A stretch of 64,000 nt of DNA, from the NCBI GenBank assembly GCA_028564675.1, contig JAOVVO010000015.1:186001-250000 (forward strand). The letters run 5' to 3'. Positions 1 to 12,670 of the stretch are shown piece by piece (within the stretch, counting starts at the first letter, position 1; every line of letters begins with the position of its first letter). Under the pieces are notes generated by a model, which did not search any database, had not been told where the DNA came from, and was given only the letters and a program-made list of their open reading frames with translations. This DNA comes from Onchocerca lupi. Its lineage: Eukaryota > Nematoda > Chromadorea > Rhabditida > Onchocercidae. Made by a program: the position numbers and the translations under genes.

Positions 1-3000
1 ACTGAACTTATTTTGTATTTCAAATTTTTGTAAAATAGACATCATGTTTAAATTTTAATCTAATCCCCTAGGTTATTAAAAATTAATTGTATTTCGTCGA
101 ATTTTTAGATATATCGCCAGATATTTTTCTTTTTTTTTTTTTTTTTTTAACAAAGGCATACATTTTTCAGCTTTAAATTTTGCCTACTGTAATGTTGATA
201 TAGTATTTATGACAATTTCTTCTTTCACGTCTTACTAATTTATGCAAAAAGCGATAAATTCGTGCAATTCATTGGTTTGAATAACCAACCGTTCATTAAT
301 TTTTTTTCAAAATTCAAGTAATAATATATCAGATGTCATTCACAAGCTGACGAATGAAAGATCATGGCAGATTAAGCAGAAAATATAATAAAAATAAAGC
401 ATGGATGTTTTCTATTTCACATATTGCATTATTGCATTTAAATAAATTGATTCTTTCCTACTAGTGAAAAAATACAAGCCAGAAATTTGTTCAAGAGAAA
501 TATGAAGCATTACAAGTAAGAAAGTTCGAATTATCCTACTTATAAAAATAATGTGCCACTGCGCGAAAATCGCAAGAAATGGCCGCATGATGCTGTAATA
601 TGTCTTTGGTTCCATTATTGCTTTAATTAAAAGTATTGAATGATGTTAATATAATTTGAAGAAGTGAAATTGGCAGCTACAGTGGTGCGATAGATCAGAT
701 TCTAAAATGGTTTAGTATGAAACATAAAAAGAAAATTGAATTATTTTTAAAGATCTTCTGAATATATGTATGTTTTTTTTTTTTTGTTTTTTTCAAATTT
801 ATAAATCTGCTTTGTAGTATCCTAATTTTAAAAAAATCCAAGTTTAAGATTTCATCAGTTTCGCCTTGTTAAGTAGGATAGATAAAGGTCATTTTGGATT
901 ATCTCAATACAGTAGTATAAGTTGATACTTTTTATGCGCTCAGTAGAATTGACGCATTAAAAGAAAGAGATTTCCGTATAAATCAGGAAATCAATTCGGA
1001 TATTTCAAATTTGAAAAAACAAAGGGAGAGGTGCGAGCGAAGAGATAAAAATAGTTAAAATGCATCTGAATAGAATAGCACTTTCTGTGAAGAAATATAG
1101 CAGTTTTGCCTCATCGAATGTGTTAGTTTCGTTTTAAAAGTAATATATAATAAAACTGGAAATCAATTGTCATGCCTTCTTTCCGAAAGAACATCAATAT
1201 AACATTTATCGTAGCCAGAATTACCATTTCACTGGTACTGCTTAAAGATATTAGAGAAAAAAAAAAAAGAAAAACGATGAAATCTTTTCAAAATAAAATG
1301 ACTGCAAAAATGAAGGAATGGATAACAAGAAAAAAAGGAATAGAAAATTATATGATAACAATCACTTGATTCGAAGTAATGATTAAGTTGAGGAAAACGA
1401 GTAACAATGATAACTATCAAGATAACATGAAATATATAGTAACAGCTGGGAACAAATTCACACTGGAAAACATACAGTGGTATTTGAAACCTTCTGAATA
1501 TACAAGTTTTGACGTAGCAAAGAGAAGGGAAAAAAGTTCGGGAAAAAATAAATGGAGAGGAAGAAAAAAGCTGAAATATCTTTCAAAATTGAAATACAAG
1601 AAAGATAAAACAGGATTGTGCTCATACTATCCGTTTCCATCTCACTAAGACCTTTAATAGTGGCCAAATAAAAAACTTTTTTTCTGTATTTGAAACGCAA
1701 AAATAAAAACTCTTTTAGTTCGTATAGAAATAAAAAAAAAAGAGGAGTTGAAGACAAAAAAAAAAAGGAAAATAATGAGGTGGAACGGATCATTTTAAGG
1801 TAGAATCAACTTCTGGAACATTACTTAACAGCTAACTTTGCTAGGTTATTTATCATCCTATGATTCATTCAAAATAGGATGAAAATAGCACCCATTTTGT
1901 GATTTGATCAACTGATGAATTTTTTTGCATTGGAACTGCAGTATTGAAGTTCTACTGATTCACTGTTTCTCAGATCTCTCTCAGATAAAAATGGATTACA
2001 CTTGATTCCAAGTACTTGATCACTTAGGATTCCATCATGTTTCACCGAACTCTTGTGGAATTTACCTTTCTGTATTTTCATGACACTAGTACTGAATTTG
2101 AAAATGGACAGTTAGATTCGGACAAAAACGGTTGGAGCTGTTAGCAGAGAGTCTTCCGTAGAGCAGAAAACTTTATTGATTGCAGGAATTATTGATATTT
2201 TTTCAAGGCAAGAAAAATTAATAAACAATGTAAGAACATGAAGTTAATTTAAGGAAATGAAACAATTTATAGGATGAATTGTAAACAAGTTATTTTTGTA
2301 TTGTTCATAAATTTGGCTTTGGAAAATGCAATGAAACGAAGAAACATGCAATTTCATGGTTTCAAGGAATGTGCAAAAGATTTGAAAAATATTAACAATA
2401 ATAATAAACAAATCATAGAACTTCGCCGAAAAAATCTGATTCAAATTGAAGGACGAAATCAATACATCTAATGTAAATGAATCAAATACAGACAGAAGAG
2501 CGGTTAAGAAAATTTTTAGAATTAATGAAAATTAGAAAAATATTTTTTTTTTTGGCTTAATCATAACTTAGTAATTCGGGAATGCTTGGTCCAATTTACA
2601 ATCTGATTGAGCATGTTAATATTATTGAAAACAGTTATCGTTATAGAGTAGCAATATTGTTATCAAAATTGTTAGATAATCATTCCTGTCCTTGCTAAAG
2701 ATTTATATGCTTCCAAATTGGTTGACAATGTTCTACAACTGTACTGACTTGCACAAAGCTGATAAAAATGAGATTAAAAATTTAGATAAACAATATTTTT
2801 TAACACAAAGAGTTTGCATATTTTCTTCATTTTCAAATCTTTCATTGATTTTCTGATACTTTTCCCGGGAGATATATGAACTTACTCATTGGGATATGCA
2901 ATGCTTTTCCGATGAAGCCCAAAGGTTACAGCAATATTATTGAGCCAATTCTCGCAATAAATATGTTAATGATTGGCAAAGGAGAGCATTTACAAGACAC

Positions 3001-3842
3001 AAAAAAGGAGACAAACAAAACGAACAGAAAGATCTGTGTTGCAAAAGAAAAATTTTTCGCTAAACAACTCGCTTAGATAATCTGATTATCTGCTATAAAT
3101 GACTAAAATGCTTTTTAAAATTACCGAGATATCAGTTGAAACTAAGACCTTCATACTTGATAAGAGCTGGGAATTTCTCCCCATCAATCCTAAAATTTTC
3201 ATTAATATTTAGATGAGTAATTGAAATAGTTTCAGAAAAATTCGGAAGATTTCAAGTTTGTTGACATGAATCGTCAACGGATTCTTCCCAAATGCTAATG
3301 CAAGTGAGGAGGGAATTTATTTCCTGTAAGAAATATAAAAATGAAAAAAAAGGTGAACCAATTATCATGAACGGAGAAGTAAGCGAAATAATGCTTGGCA
3401 TTGTTCCTACAATTTTACCTGGATTTTCACAAGAATTCAATTACTAGGTTTTGTAGCGTATACCCGTTAATTTGGGTCCGATTATTTCCAGACAAGCTCA
3501 CCTATGAAGCAAATTTGTTTACGCGATGGTTCATTTGGAGAAGCATGCAGACGTCATCTGAAGCTATGATAGGATTACCGTGAAAAAAAATTCGGGTTGT
3601 TTTGAATTCTAAATACGCCTGATTTCCATGCGACGACACGAGAATAAAGCACTAATCAGCACTCTTCATTTTATTCATTATCTCTTCTCCTCCCTTTTCA
3701 GGTTGTCAGGTAATACGGTATCTTTTACTATCTAACAAGTAGTGATGCGAGATGAATGAATTGCAGTAAAAATAAACAAAACACATTTATTTTTCTTTTT
3801 GCACTATCCTGAGGCACAATATAACAAGGTTAATTGAAGTAG

Positions 3843-3922
3843 GTAAACACAGGAACACATAAACACATACGTACACACATACATATGCACAAATACACAT
3901 GCACACATACACATACACAACA
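3843..3922. repeat. CA-rich microsatellite-like tract
   Basis: Imperfect CACA/CATA repeats about 80 bp long. It faces a GT-rich tract 160 bp downstream, so the two are complementary in opposite orientation. Confidence 0.85.
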
Positions 3923-4083
3923 TAAACGTTACGCATTCATCAGTCGTTGCACGACGTACGGCAGTATTTCCGTTTAAATTAATATTTAAAATTAAATTAA
4001 CCGAGCGATCGGCGGCGACTGGCTGAGATAGGCGGTAGTTGGCGTGGAGTTGATTGGTGAGTGAGTCAAGATATCTATCCATA

Positions 4084-4137
4084 TGTACGTGTGTATGTGT
4101 ATGTGTGTGTGTGTGTGTTAGTGTATGTATGTGTGTA
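4084..4137. repeat. GT-rich microsatellite-like tract
   Basis: Imperfect GTGT/GTAT repeat. With the upstream CA tract it brackets a locally more GC-rich stretch (about 3930-4080). Confidence 0.85.
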
Positions 4138-5484
4138 GGGTTGGTCTAGATGTATATGTATATGTAATAGCGATCCATCGATCGAAATTGTACTTCTTCC
4201 GAGCGAAAGTTGGGAATATGGAATGAGCGTTGGGAAGAAGCTGCTGGCGATCATTTGACACTACTAAATTCAGGATGGATCGGCTAGCTGAACTTTTCTC
4301 AGGTCATTCTTCCATAAGTGTAAGGTTTCTTCCGAAATGTCGCATATTCTGCTTGTTCGTCGCAGAGAATTGGAAATATCGCGAATGTTGCAAGTGGAAG
4401 CATGAAGCCATTGCTATTCATTTCAGGTAGTTGCTTTGCTATATGTACTGAAGCATCCCTTCATTGTCTCAAATAGAAATTGGACCAAATGAATTCAGTC
4501 AGGTATTATAACTATCATTCTTTGCTTTCTCTTTTGGTTGGACAAAGAAAAATTTCGGATTCATTATCCGGAAATCAGATGTGTGTTATATTTTGTGATA
4601 TCATTATCAAAAAAAAAAAAAAAAACACACTACTTTCAGCCTAATTAATTTAATCCCAAATTAATTGCTGAACAGAATCGTCAAAGACGAATCATGTATT
4701 CAACGAATAAGAGAACTTTAAAGAAATGAACTGAATAAATCAGCTGTGCAAGACAGAAATAAAAATTACAAATCTAAGACAAGCTGATATTCAATACTTC
4801 TTAAAGCAAGGAAATGACATTTTAACAAAATTTCAAATTTGTTTCCTTACAAAATCAAGAAAAAAAAAACAAATAAACTATCAATTGGATTTGCTTAAAT
4901 TAACAAGCTAGTGCCCCATGTAAGTCACGAAATAGCGGAGAAATGGACATTTTCTTTTCTTGGCCATCAAATAAATGGGAATGGATCGAGTTAGTGCTAA
5001 TTGTTAGCTGTATTTTATTGACGAATCAATTGTAAGATATATGATTTTAAAAGCCCTATGAAACGATTATAAAGATAAGTGTCGTTAGTCAGTAACAAAA
5101 TTTAAACTTATGGTAAGAGTAAGAAATTTAGTAAGTTTAAATTTATAATAAGAGATGGCAGATGAAGTTGGCTGATCGTTCATTAATATTACAACCTGAT
5201 TTAACAATAAACTGTTTTTGGCATAATGTGTGCTCTTTTTTCATTTGAGCATACAAAAAAACCATTTGAGCAAATAAAAAATTATTCAAATCAAATTATC
5301 TCTTCAAAAAAGGCCAATATGAACGATATATACGATTTTCGGACAAAATTGAGCCCAGTTTCTAAGAATTTTTCTTTGTTCTTGAAAAACACGGAGAAAC
5401 CTCCGGAATTTTAGCGAACTTAATATTCTCAACAATGCTGCTAATATTAACAATCAGGTTATCATTTTGAAAGAAATCTCATTT

Positions 5485-8272
5485 TTACATCTGATGATCA
5501 CATAATTCTTTCCGGACAGTTCGCTGAAAATTATTTGCTTCAATAAAGCGAGCACTAAATATTACTTTATATCGAATATCATAAAATGCACAACCGTGAT
5601 AAGCGATGTTCAAGAATACTCCAACATATTCACATATTGCAAATACGTCATACGCTGAAATTACATTCCAAAAGTTGGTTCAAGTCAAATTTCAATCAAT
5701 TTTTTTCTTTTGCATAAAGTGAAAGAGAAAAGTATGTTCCAATTCATTTGCATAATCCTTGCAAATTTCAAATCTTTCGATCAGAAAATGAATTTAAGAT
5801 GTTTTCTCACCTTGCTAGCCCAAATCACTATAGAAGAATAAAAGTAAAATGAAAAAACAGATTGAAAAAAAAAGATATAGTAGGGAATAGTAGTAATATA
5901 ATTTTTATCACCAATTATAAAAAATTATTTACCTACTGTAACACAGATTTTCCAGTATAATAAGAAAGATATCAGCAAAATAGGAACAGACAATAAATAA
6001 ATAATGCAGAAAGCAAGTTTCAAATAATATGACAGAAGGCCCTGCAAAAATCCTGATATATCTTATGTTGCAGTTTATTTTCAATTAAGTTTCAAATTCA
6101 ACCGAGCATAAATTTATAGCAGATGGAAGTGTTGCAAAGTGTTGCTAAAGTTTCTGAAAGTAGAGAGAGAGGTATGACAGATTAAAGAAAAAAAAGTGGG
6201 TATATCTACATAAAAACACGTGCTCATTCGAATGCAACGTTGTACCAAAATTTCAAATCAATCGATGAAGAATTTGCAAAGTTATGTGAGGAGTAACGAC
6301 GAACATTTATATTTTTACTTAAATAGATGAATTTTTAAACGTCGTGCGCCTTTTGGAGGTGAAAAAAAACTTGCTTTCTGGAATACTTAGACGCCTACGT
6401 TGTGTGTGAAATACCATTAAAAATAATTGATGTAAAATTAATAGTGAGGGAAAAAGCCACAAACAAAGATGAACCAAAAGGTGGAGAATCCACATATTTG
6501 CGGTCGATCGTTCCTGCTAGGAAGAGGTTTTTTTTCCCTCCTATAATTTTTTTTTTTCTTTTGAAAGTAGCTACAGGGAAAATTAGAAAACGAACAAAAT
6601 TAAAAAGTTGTGCTATTCTCAAATAATAAAATCAGTTGGCTTAGAGATTCTGATACTTTTGTCTCGATTTACCAAATTTTGAAGCCTATATAAAACAAAT
6701 ATTTCAACTGATTGATTTAATCGTAGCAGAAATTAAAGCCTTAACGCCAGAATTCTAATTGTCTTCAAATGCACAGAATTTAAGCTACTTACGTATGGAT
6801 GAAGAAAATATAATGAATGTCGATGGCAAATAAGATTTGCTATGAAAAAGCTAATGCCACAAAATCCAAATATATAGAAAAGTATAACGTGAGCCTCTGA
6901 AATACACAAATTGATAAATTACAGTAATAATTTTTATTAATTTCAAGAGTTAAAGAAGCTATCTTGGAATCAAAGCAATAACTACTGCAATGCATTTAAT
7001 GAAGTCATTCTGATCAGATGAAACGTGATACTATGGACAAATATGATGAATTTTTTATTGGATCAGATCTGCATTTATGCTTGGGTTGAGAAAATACCAA
7101 AATAAAAAACAAAAAAACCACCTGAAAAATTTGTTTCTTGACAAATATTTTAGGGTGTTTTTTTTTTTTTTTTTTATATTTTACATTTTTTTTTTCGTTG
7201 TTTAGTTCTTTAATCTCAGAATTATACTTATGAAAAAGATGCCAAGAAGATAAAATTTTTGTAAAGCATCACTAGCATATAGTTCACTTACGAATATTTT
7301 CACGTTCACCAATGAGTGATAAACCAATCATGAAGAACAGTTCTGCAAAGCCAGCATAAAAATAAACATATCTAGCAAACTCATAAAATCGTTTGTGTTG
7401 ATAATTCACATTCATTAAACGTCCATAGCGGTGAACTATAAGTGGACATTTAAATTAAATTAATAACTTGGCAATTAAAAGGTCTTCATTTTATGAAGAA
7501 GAAAACAGGATCAAATATTTTTGACAAGTTTAAAATATAGTGTAAGTGTCAAGCTTTAATTAGGAAGACTTACAACCAGTGAATAATTCAATGATTCGAG
7601 CAGGTGTTTGTATAAGTACTAAAAATTGCCAAATTAGCCGTTCCAATGGTAAATTTATTATTCGTGAAAGTGATGGCAGTCGAGCTCTCTATAAATTCAC
7701 ATATTTCATTGCTCATGAACTTTTGAGTACTCGAGCATAAAGCTGTGCAATTTAAATACTTCACGTAAATCAATCTGAATTTCGAAATTTTCGAAAACTG
7801 AATTATATAAATATCAAAAAATTTTCAAAATTTACAAATATGAGTATATGCTTGCCCCGCATTGCCAGTTGTAATTGCTAATTTGTTCATTGTGAAAAAT
7901 TAACGCAGCAATTATAGCTGCAAAAGCACCAATCATCGGTGGTATGAAACCAAACAAAAATACAATTACCGGTGATAGGCGAAATAATTCGATTACCTAC
8001 AAAAAAAAAATGAATTTATATATTTTGCTCTCTTCAAAAGTTAATCATTTTAAACGTCGTCTCAATTAAGTTTTGAACTTAATTACTTGAAAAAAAATTT
8101 GTAAAACTCTACAAATTAGAATTTTGATGGGATGAATCAATACTCTTATTTTTGATTAAAAAAAAAAAAAACATACCGTTTTACCATTTTTGACATAAAC
8201 TGGTGATGGACTGTATGTGGTTTTCCTATTATTTTTGTCATCTAGTTGTTGTTCCGTCCATTTACTTTCCAT
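5485..8272 (-). CDS. PGAP2: PGAP2/FRAG1-family membrane protein
   Basis: Seven exons on the minus strand: 8177-8272, 7856-7996, 7574-7688, 7292-7435, 6793-6896, 5933-6041 and 5485-5654. Phases agree and give a complete protein of about 292 residues, with ATG at 8272-8270 and TAA at 5487-5485. It is multi-pass. A first hydrophobic segment (about residues 35-65, containing FGFIPPMIGA) is followed by the luminal-type motif NYNWQCG and LPSLSRIIN. Further membrane helices lie in exons 4-7, the last containing ICEYVGVFLNIAYHG. These match the family of PGAP2, a Golgi/ER protein that acts in fatty-acid remodelling of GPI anchors after protein attachment. Human and yeast members are of similar size. 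The second intron needs a GC donor (GGG|gcaagc). The intron at 6042-6792 carries a dispersed repeat copy. The sixth exon could end at either of two overlapping donors; only the gtaaat one keeps the frame. The family call is good; orthology to PGAP2 rather than another FRAG1/DRAM-type paralogue is less sure. Confidence 0.85.
6213..6283 (+). repeat. Dispersed ~75 bp repeat, copy 1
   Basis: Lies in an intron of the PGAP2-like gene. It shares the core TTTCAAATCAATCG and AACGTTGTA with the reverse complement of 12590-12670, with roughly 85% agreement by eye. Confidence 0.75.
7689..7855 (-). other. GC-AG intron in PGAP2-like gene
   Basis: Donor reads GGG|gcaagc and acceptor ttatag|AGA. The neighbouring GT donor downstream would add six residues between the conserved Cys-Gly and LPS motifs. 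The GC form keeps the usual spacing. GC-AG is the commonest minor U2-type class. Confidence 0.6.
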
Positions 8273-11200
8273 ATAAGTTCTTCAATGAACCTATGAATGT
8301 TGAAAAAAAAATTCATTCATTATAACCAATCAAACATTGTTCATTTTGATTAAATCATTTTAGAGTATTTCTGATATAAACAAATTTCTGTAATAAGTAC
8401 TCGTCATCCAAAGAAAATCGATTTAAGAATTTCATTTTGACGTCTTTCAAAGGAAATTAAAGAATCTACTTGGTATGCACAAGCAAGACGAAATATATAA
8501 ATGGATGTTCCTTGCGTGCAAAGCACTAAAACTTTCTGATTAATTCAATCTTAAAGATTTTGAACCAAGGTCAAAGAATGACCCTTGAGTAAATTTAAAA
8601 AGTAACGGCTAACATAATGAATCTTTCTAGACAGGCTTATTACAGAACCATGTTTGACTGGAATTATGTCATTATCGAAAATATGAAACTAAATGTGGAT
8701 AGATTTGATAATATGAAATCAGCAACTTGTATAAACAACGAGTAGTTCTGCTTTCAACATGGCATCTGGGAATAAAATATCACTTTATATCTTCAGAATC
8801 ATTAAACATGGATGAGCACAGATGATATTTAAGATCGTCAATAAAGATCTTTCATCCAACGGGTAAATGTAGCTTAGAGGTCATGGTAATCTGACGGCAA
8901 GATTTTAAAGTTGAAGAAGTTCATCTTTTTTGCAAGCTATGCCTTATCGCTGGACGAAGGAGTTGAACAGAAATCCTAATCTTCCAACAGATATCATCTA
9001 AGATAATCGCGCCATTCTGCCATTGTTAAAAAAGCTTGAATTTTTTTTTTTACTTAATAAACTATATGGACTATCTGCAGGAAAAAAAAAAAAACTTTCC
9101 ACACATGCAATCTTGCAGCCAAAATCTAGAAATTTCCAGTTGAAAAATTTTTATTTCTTCTTTCTTAAATTTCCATAGGTTTGCAGTTTTATTTTCTTTT
9201 TATTTTTCAAAAAATAAATGTCAGGAAAAATTCAAAATAGCAGTGCTTATTACCATATTATTTCCTGCAATATACTTTTCAACTTCATATCTGTAGTTCT
9301 GTATTGATACTTTATTATTACGTCATTTTTCAAGTAAATCACCGGATTCATTCGCTTACTAGAATTGTTTATTAGGCTGAATTATCAGACATGCTGCATT
9401 CGTATGTTTCCTGATGCAAATATGGCATACAAAATTGTCCGGGAGGAAATAAACCTTTGGAGATGACAAATTTTGAAATTGATAGAATAAGCAAAGCGAA
9501 AATTGCGTTCGGTTACTTATTTTCTTCATCCAGTGAATCATTGGTACTATAATAAAGAATCTAAATTGAGTTTGCAGTGAAAGGATGACAAGAAATCAAA
9601 TTATTCTTTCAAATTTCTGTTTGCTTTTATTATTCATAGAATTTTTTGGAAAACAGAAAAGACGACAGGGCAAGTGGATAAGCAAAAAGAATAATGAAAA
9701 ATGCAGAGATACAGGTACGAAATTATTTGACAGTCTTTCGTTAATGGAGCTCCGGAAGAGTATGTATAAAAAGTTGAAAACTAATATTTAAACATTTTCA
9801 GCATAAATAATGAGACATTTGAAGTAGTGCTTTTTTCATCTTCATATGATTTTCAATAAAGAATTAACAGTTCTCCTCTCTTCAGAATTTCTAAGAAGCC
9901 AACAATTTTTTTTTTTTTTTTTTTTTGGGATTTTCAAAATACTTCAGATAATTACAGAATAATTTTTATAAAATAATTACAGAATATGCCACAAAATGAA
10001 ATAACAAAGCTAAGGAAATTAAAATTTTTGCACCAATTACATTTTCATGAGTTGGAAAGGCAACGGCAAATATTTACAAACGCATCAAATCATTAATGAT
10101 TGAGTGATTGCAAATTGTTGTTCCTATATAATAATTTTAATTATAAAATTTAATTGACAGCGAACTTCCAAATGTGTGACACAAATTGCACAAAGTAAAA
10201 TATAATGAATAGTTTGCTGAAAAATAGTTGAAAATGTTAACAGAACGGTTTTCCAAATGAGAACAGTCTTAACAGTGCGACAAAAGACATCATCTGGAAG
10301 ATGATTACAGATGTAACGAGATCCGGATTTATCGTCCAATATGTGTGAAAATGGAAGTAAGATAGTGCTGGAAACTCTCTTCGACTCCAGAAAGACCATC
10401 CTCGATTTTCATTCTCCTCCTCTATTTTATCCTAATAGACAATCTAACCTTTTCCGACCTATTTTTCCCGATTTTATGAATGCAATAAAGAAATATGTCT
10501 CCGACACTTTTCCTGAATTATAGAAGAATCTTTTGTACAAAGGCTGGTAAGAAAATTCCATTGCAATATCAAATATTATAGATATTGTTCATCAGGGACT
10601 AAATTGGGGAAAACTTTTACGACATCTTGACTTTTTTTTGAAAAGGTGATAAGAAACAGGAAAAAAAAAATGACATATTGTTAAAAGACGTGTTATGTTT
10701 CATTCAAGTTTGAAACATTGCAAAGATTTAAATTCGTATAATTCTATCGCTCCACAGCTGCTTAATTATGATAAAATTAATATCATGGATTATGTAATAT
10801 AAAGCAAAAAGTCGAGTTTTAAATCATTTGTAATTAATACGTAATTTGCAATTAATATTTTATCTTAATAAAAAATTAAGGTATTTTACAGTAATACAAT
10901 CCAAATAATTCCACAAATGAATCGAGCATGTCAGCAATTTTATAATAAGCATTGCGAAATTTGTGCGATCATTTAATGTGATTAATAAAGGAAACAAAAA
11001 AATTCAAAACATTTGAAAATAGAATTCCTCATTTTTTTGACGTTCATGAAAATGTGTAATATTTTTTTCTATGATACTTGAAAATAAAACATTTTTTGGT
11101 TAATTCTTTCCAGTTGAATTTCTATGTTATTTATTGATTTTTTTTTTAGTTAAATGTAATTTTAGTCCTAACTAATTTTTGCAAAGATGCCGTATGACGC

Positions 11201-12021
11201 TTATCTTATCCACTCATTCACCCGTTGACAATATTCTTAAGAAAAAGGAAAAATTATCTGGAAAAACTGAAAATCAGAAATTTTGTGATGAATAACTCCA
11301 ACTACGAAATCATTCAAAAAATAAAAGTTCATTGAACCAAATTTTCAAGAAAATTATAATAATTTTCTTGATTTCAGTCACTGTTTGTTCAATCCCTAAC
11401 AAGTAACTATCCCCAGTATGAAGCTTGCAGTAATTCATGGCCTTATGATAAAAAAAATCAAGTCTGGATTTTTTTGTACAGCTATTTTATTGAAGTTCAG
11501 AAAAACAGCGAACTTCTGTTTTGCAGTTATTCGGAAAAAACAATTCAGCTTCCTGGTTCAGTAGGATCTTATAGTTAGAAAATGTGTAATTAATTATCTT
11601 TTTAGCAAAATATCATTTAGCTTTGTCTGAGAAATCGATATTACAGATGTTGTAGACCAAAGCTTAGAAGTTTTAATGCTGGAGTGCTGCAGACTTAAAA
11701 ATGAGATATTTTTTAAACAGAGGAAGAGAAGCGACCAGGAAGGATGAAAAGGAAATGAGATGACGAAGAAATGAGAACTATGATCACTAACATATACCAA
11801 CCTAACCAACTTTATCAGGTTAAGTCTCGGAATTTTATTCTTGGACCCTAAACTTAAAATAAAATTTGCGAATCATTGCAGCAGTTTTCCTTATCTGCCC
11901 TTCCTTAGGTCTTTTTTAGTTTTAATTTAATGATCTTATATCATTATCATCCTCTTTTTAAGAGAAATTTGAAAAACTTTCATTTCCATGACTCTCACCG
12001 TTGATTCGTAAAAAAAAAATT

Positions 12022-12182
12022 GGAAACTCTGCAATATTTCGGATCTCTTAATTGGAAAAAAAAGTGAAAAAAAAAAAAAAATTTTTTTAATTGAAAAAAA
12101 AATTTATTTTAAATAGGTTAGTTTGATTTAAAAAAAAAAAAAAACTGGAAACTCAATATTTCGGATACCTTTCCTTAATTGG
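12022..12182 (+). repeat. Local direct duplication, ~35 bp units, 125 bp apart
   Basis: Two copies of a unit starting GGAAACTC, running through CAATATTTCGGAT and ending CTTAATTGG, at 12022-12055 and 12147-12182. They are separated by A-rich sequence. Confidence 0.7.
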
Positions 12183-12589
12183 TTTACGTTATGAGTCTTC
12201 AAGATGTTTATTTCTTTTATGTGAAAATCAAACTAACCCATCTCATTCCTGTTTTAATCGTATATCTTATCGTTTCGTTTTTGTACCATTTTGCAAAGAC
12301 GAATTCTCCAACAAGAATCTTTCATCTGCCCGATAATTTCGTCATTTCTTTCGATGTAGCTCTTGATCCGTATCGACTGCAGTGAATCCACTATGTATCA
12401 GTGTCTGCAGTAGTTTGCAGGAAGTATAAACTTTGGTGCAGCAAGAACTAACAATGTAGCTATTTAGTTGTGCATGGTTTTAATCGATTTAACGTTATTG
12501 GGACGTTTCATTTAGTCTTAATTTTTCGAATGACTGTTTTGAATCGATCATTTATATAAATAAAAATGTAAATGTTCGTTATGGCTTTT

Positions 12590-12670
12590 GATACAACGTT
12601 GCAAGTTCTTCACCGATTGATTTGAAATTTTAATACAACGTTGTATTCGAATAATCGCGTGTTTAAGAGC
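12590..12670 (-). repeat. Dispersed ~75 bp repeat, copy 2 (inverted)
   Basis: Read on the minus strand it matches 6213-6283, including the AACGTTGTA and AATCAATCG cores. An extra AACGTTGTA lies just beyond at 12592-12600. Confidence 0.75.

Larger units (their letters stand above)
1..5484. other. Intergenic tract without a supported gene
   Basis: Both strands were read for exons flanked by AG and GT with a recognisable protein. None was found. The open frames here are short, lysine/phenylalanine-rich translations of A/T-rich DNA and look like chance. The only distinct structure is the pair of facing CA and GT arrays around 3.84-4.14 kb. The left end may belong to a gene lying outside the window. 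Confidence 0.6.

Noticed and set aside
1172..1648. Open frames on both strands in an A-rich stretch
   Set aside because: Lys/Phe-rich translations of A/T-rich DNA, overlapping on opposite strands, with no motif or splice structure.
6395..6626. Open frames on both strands inside a PGAP2-like intron
   Set aside because: The conserved membrane helices continue in exons on either side in correct phase, so these frames are intronic chance.
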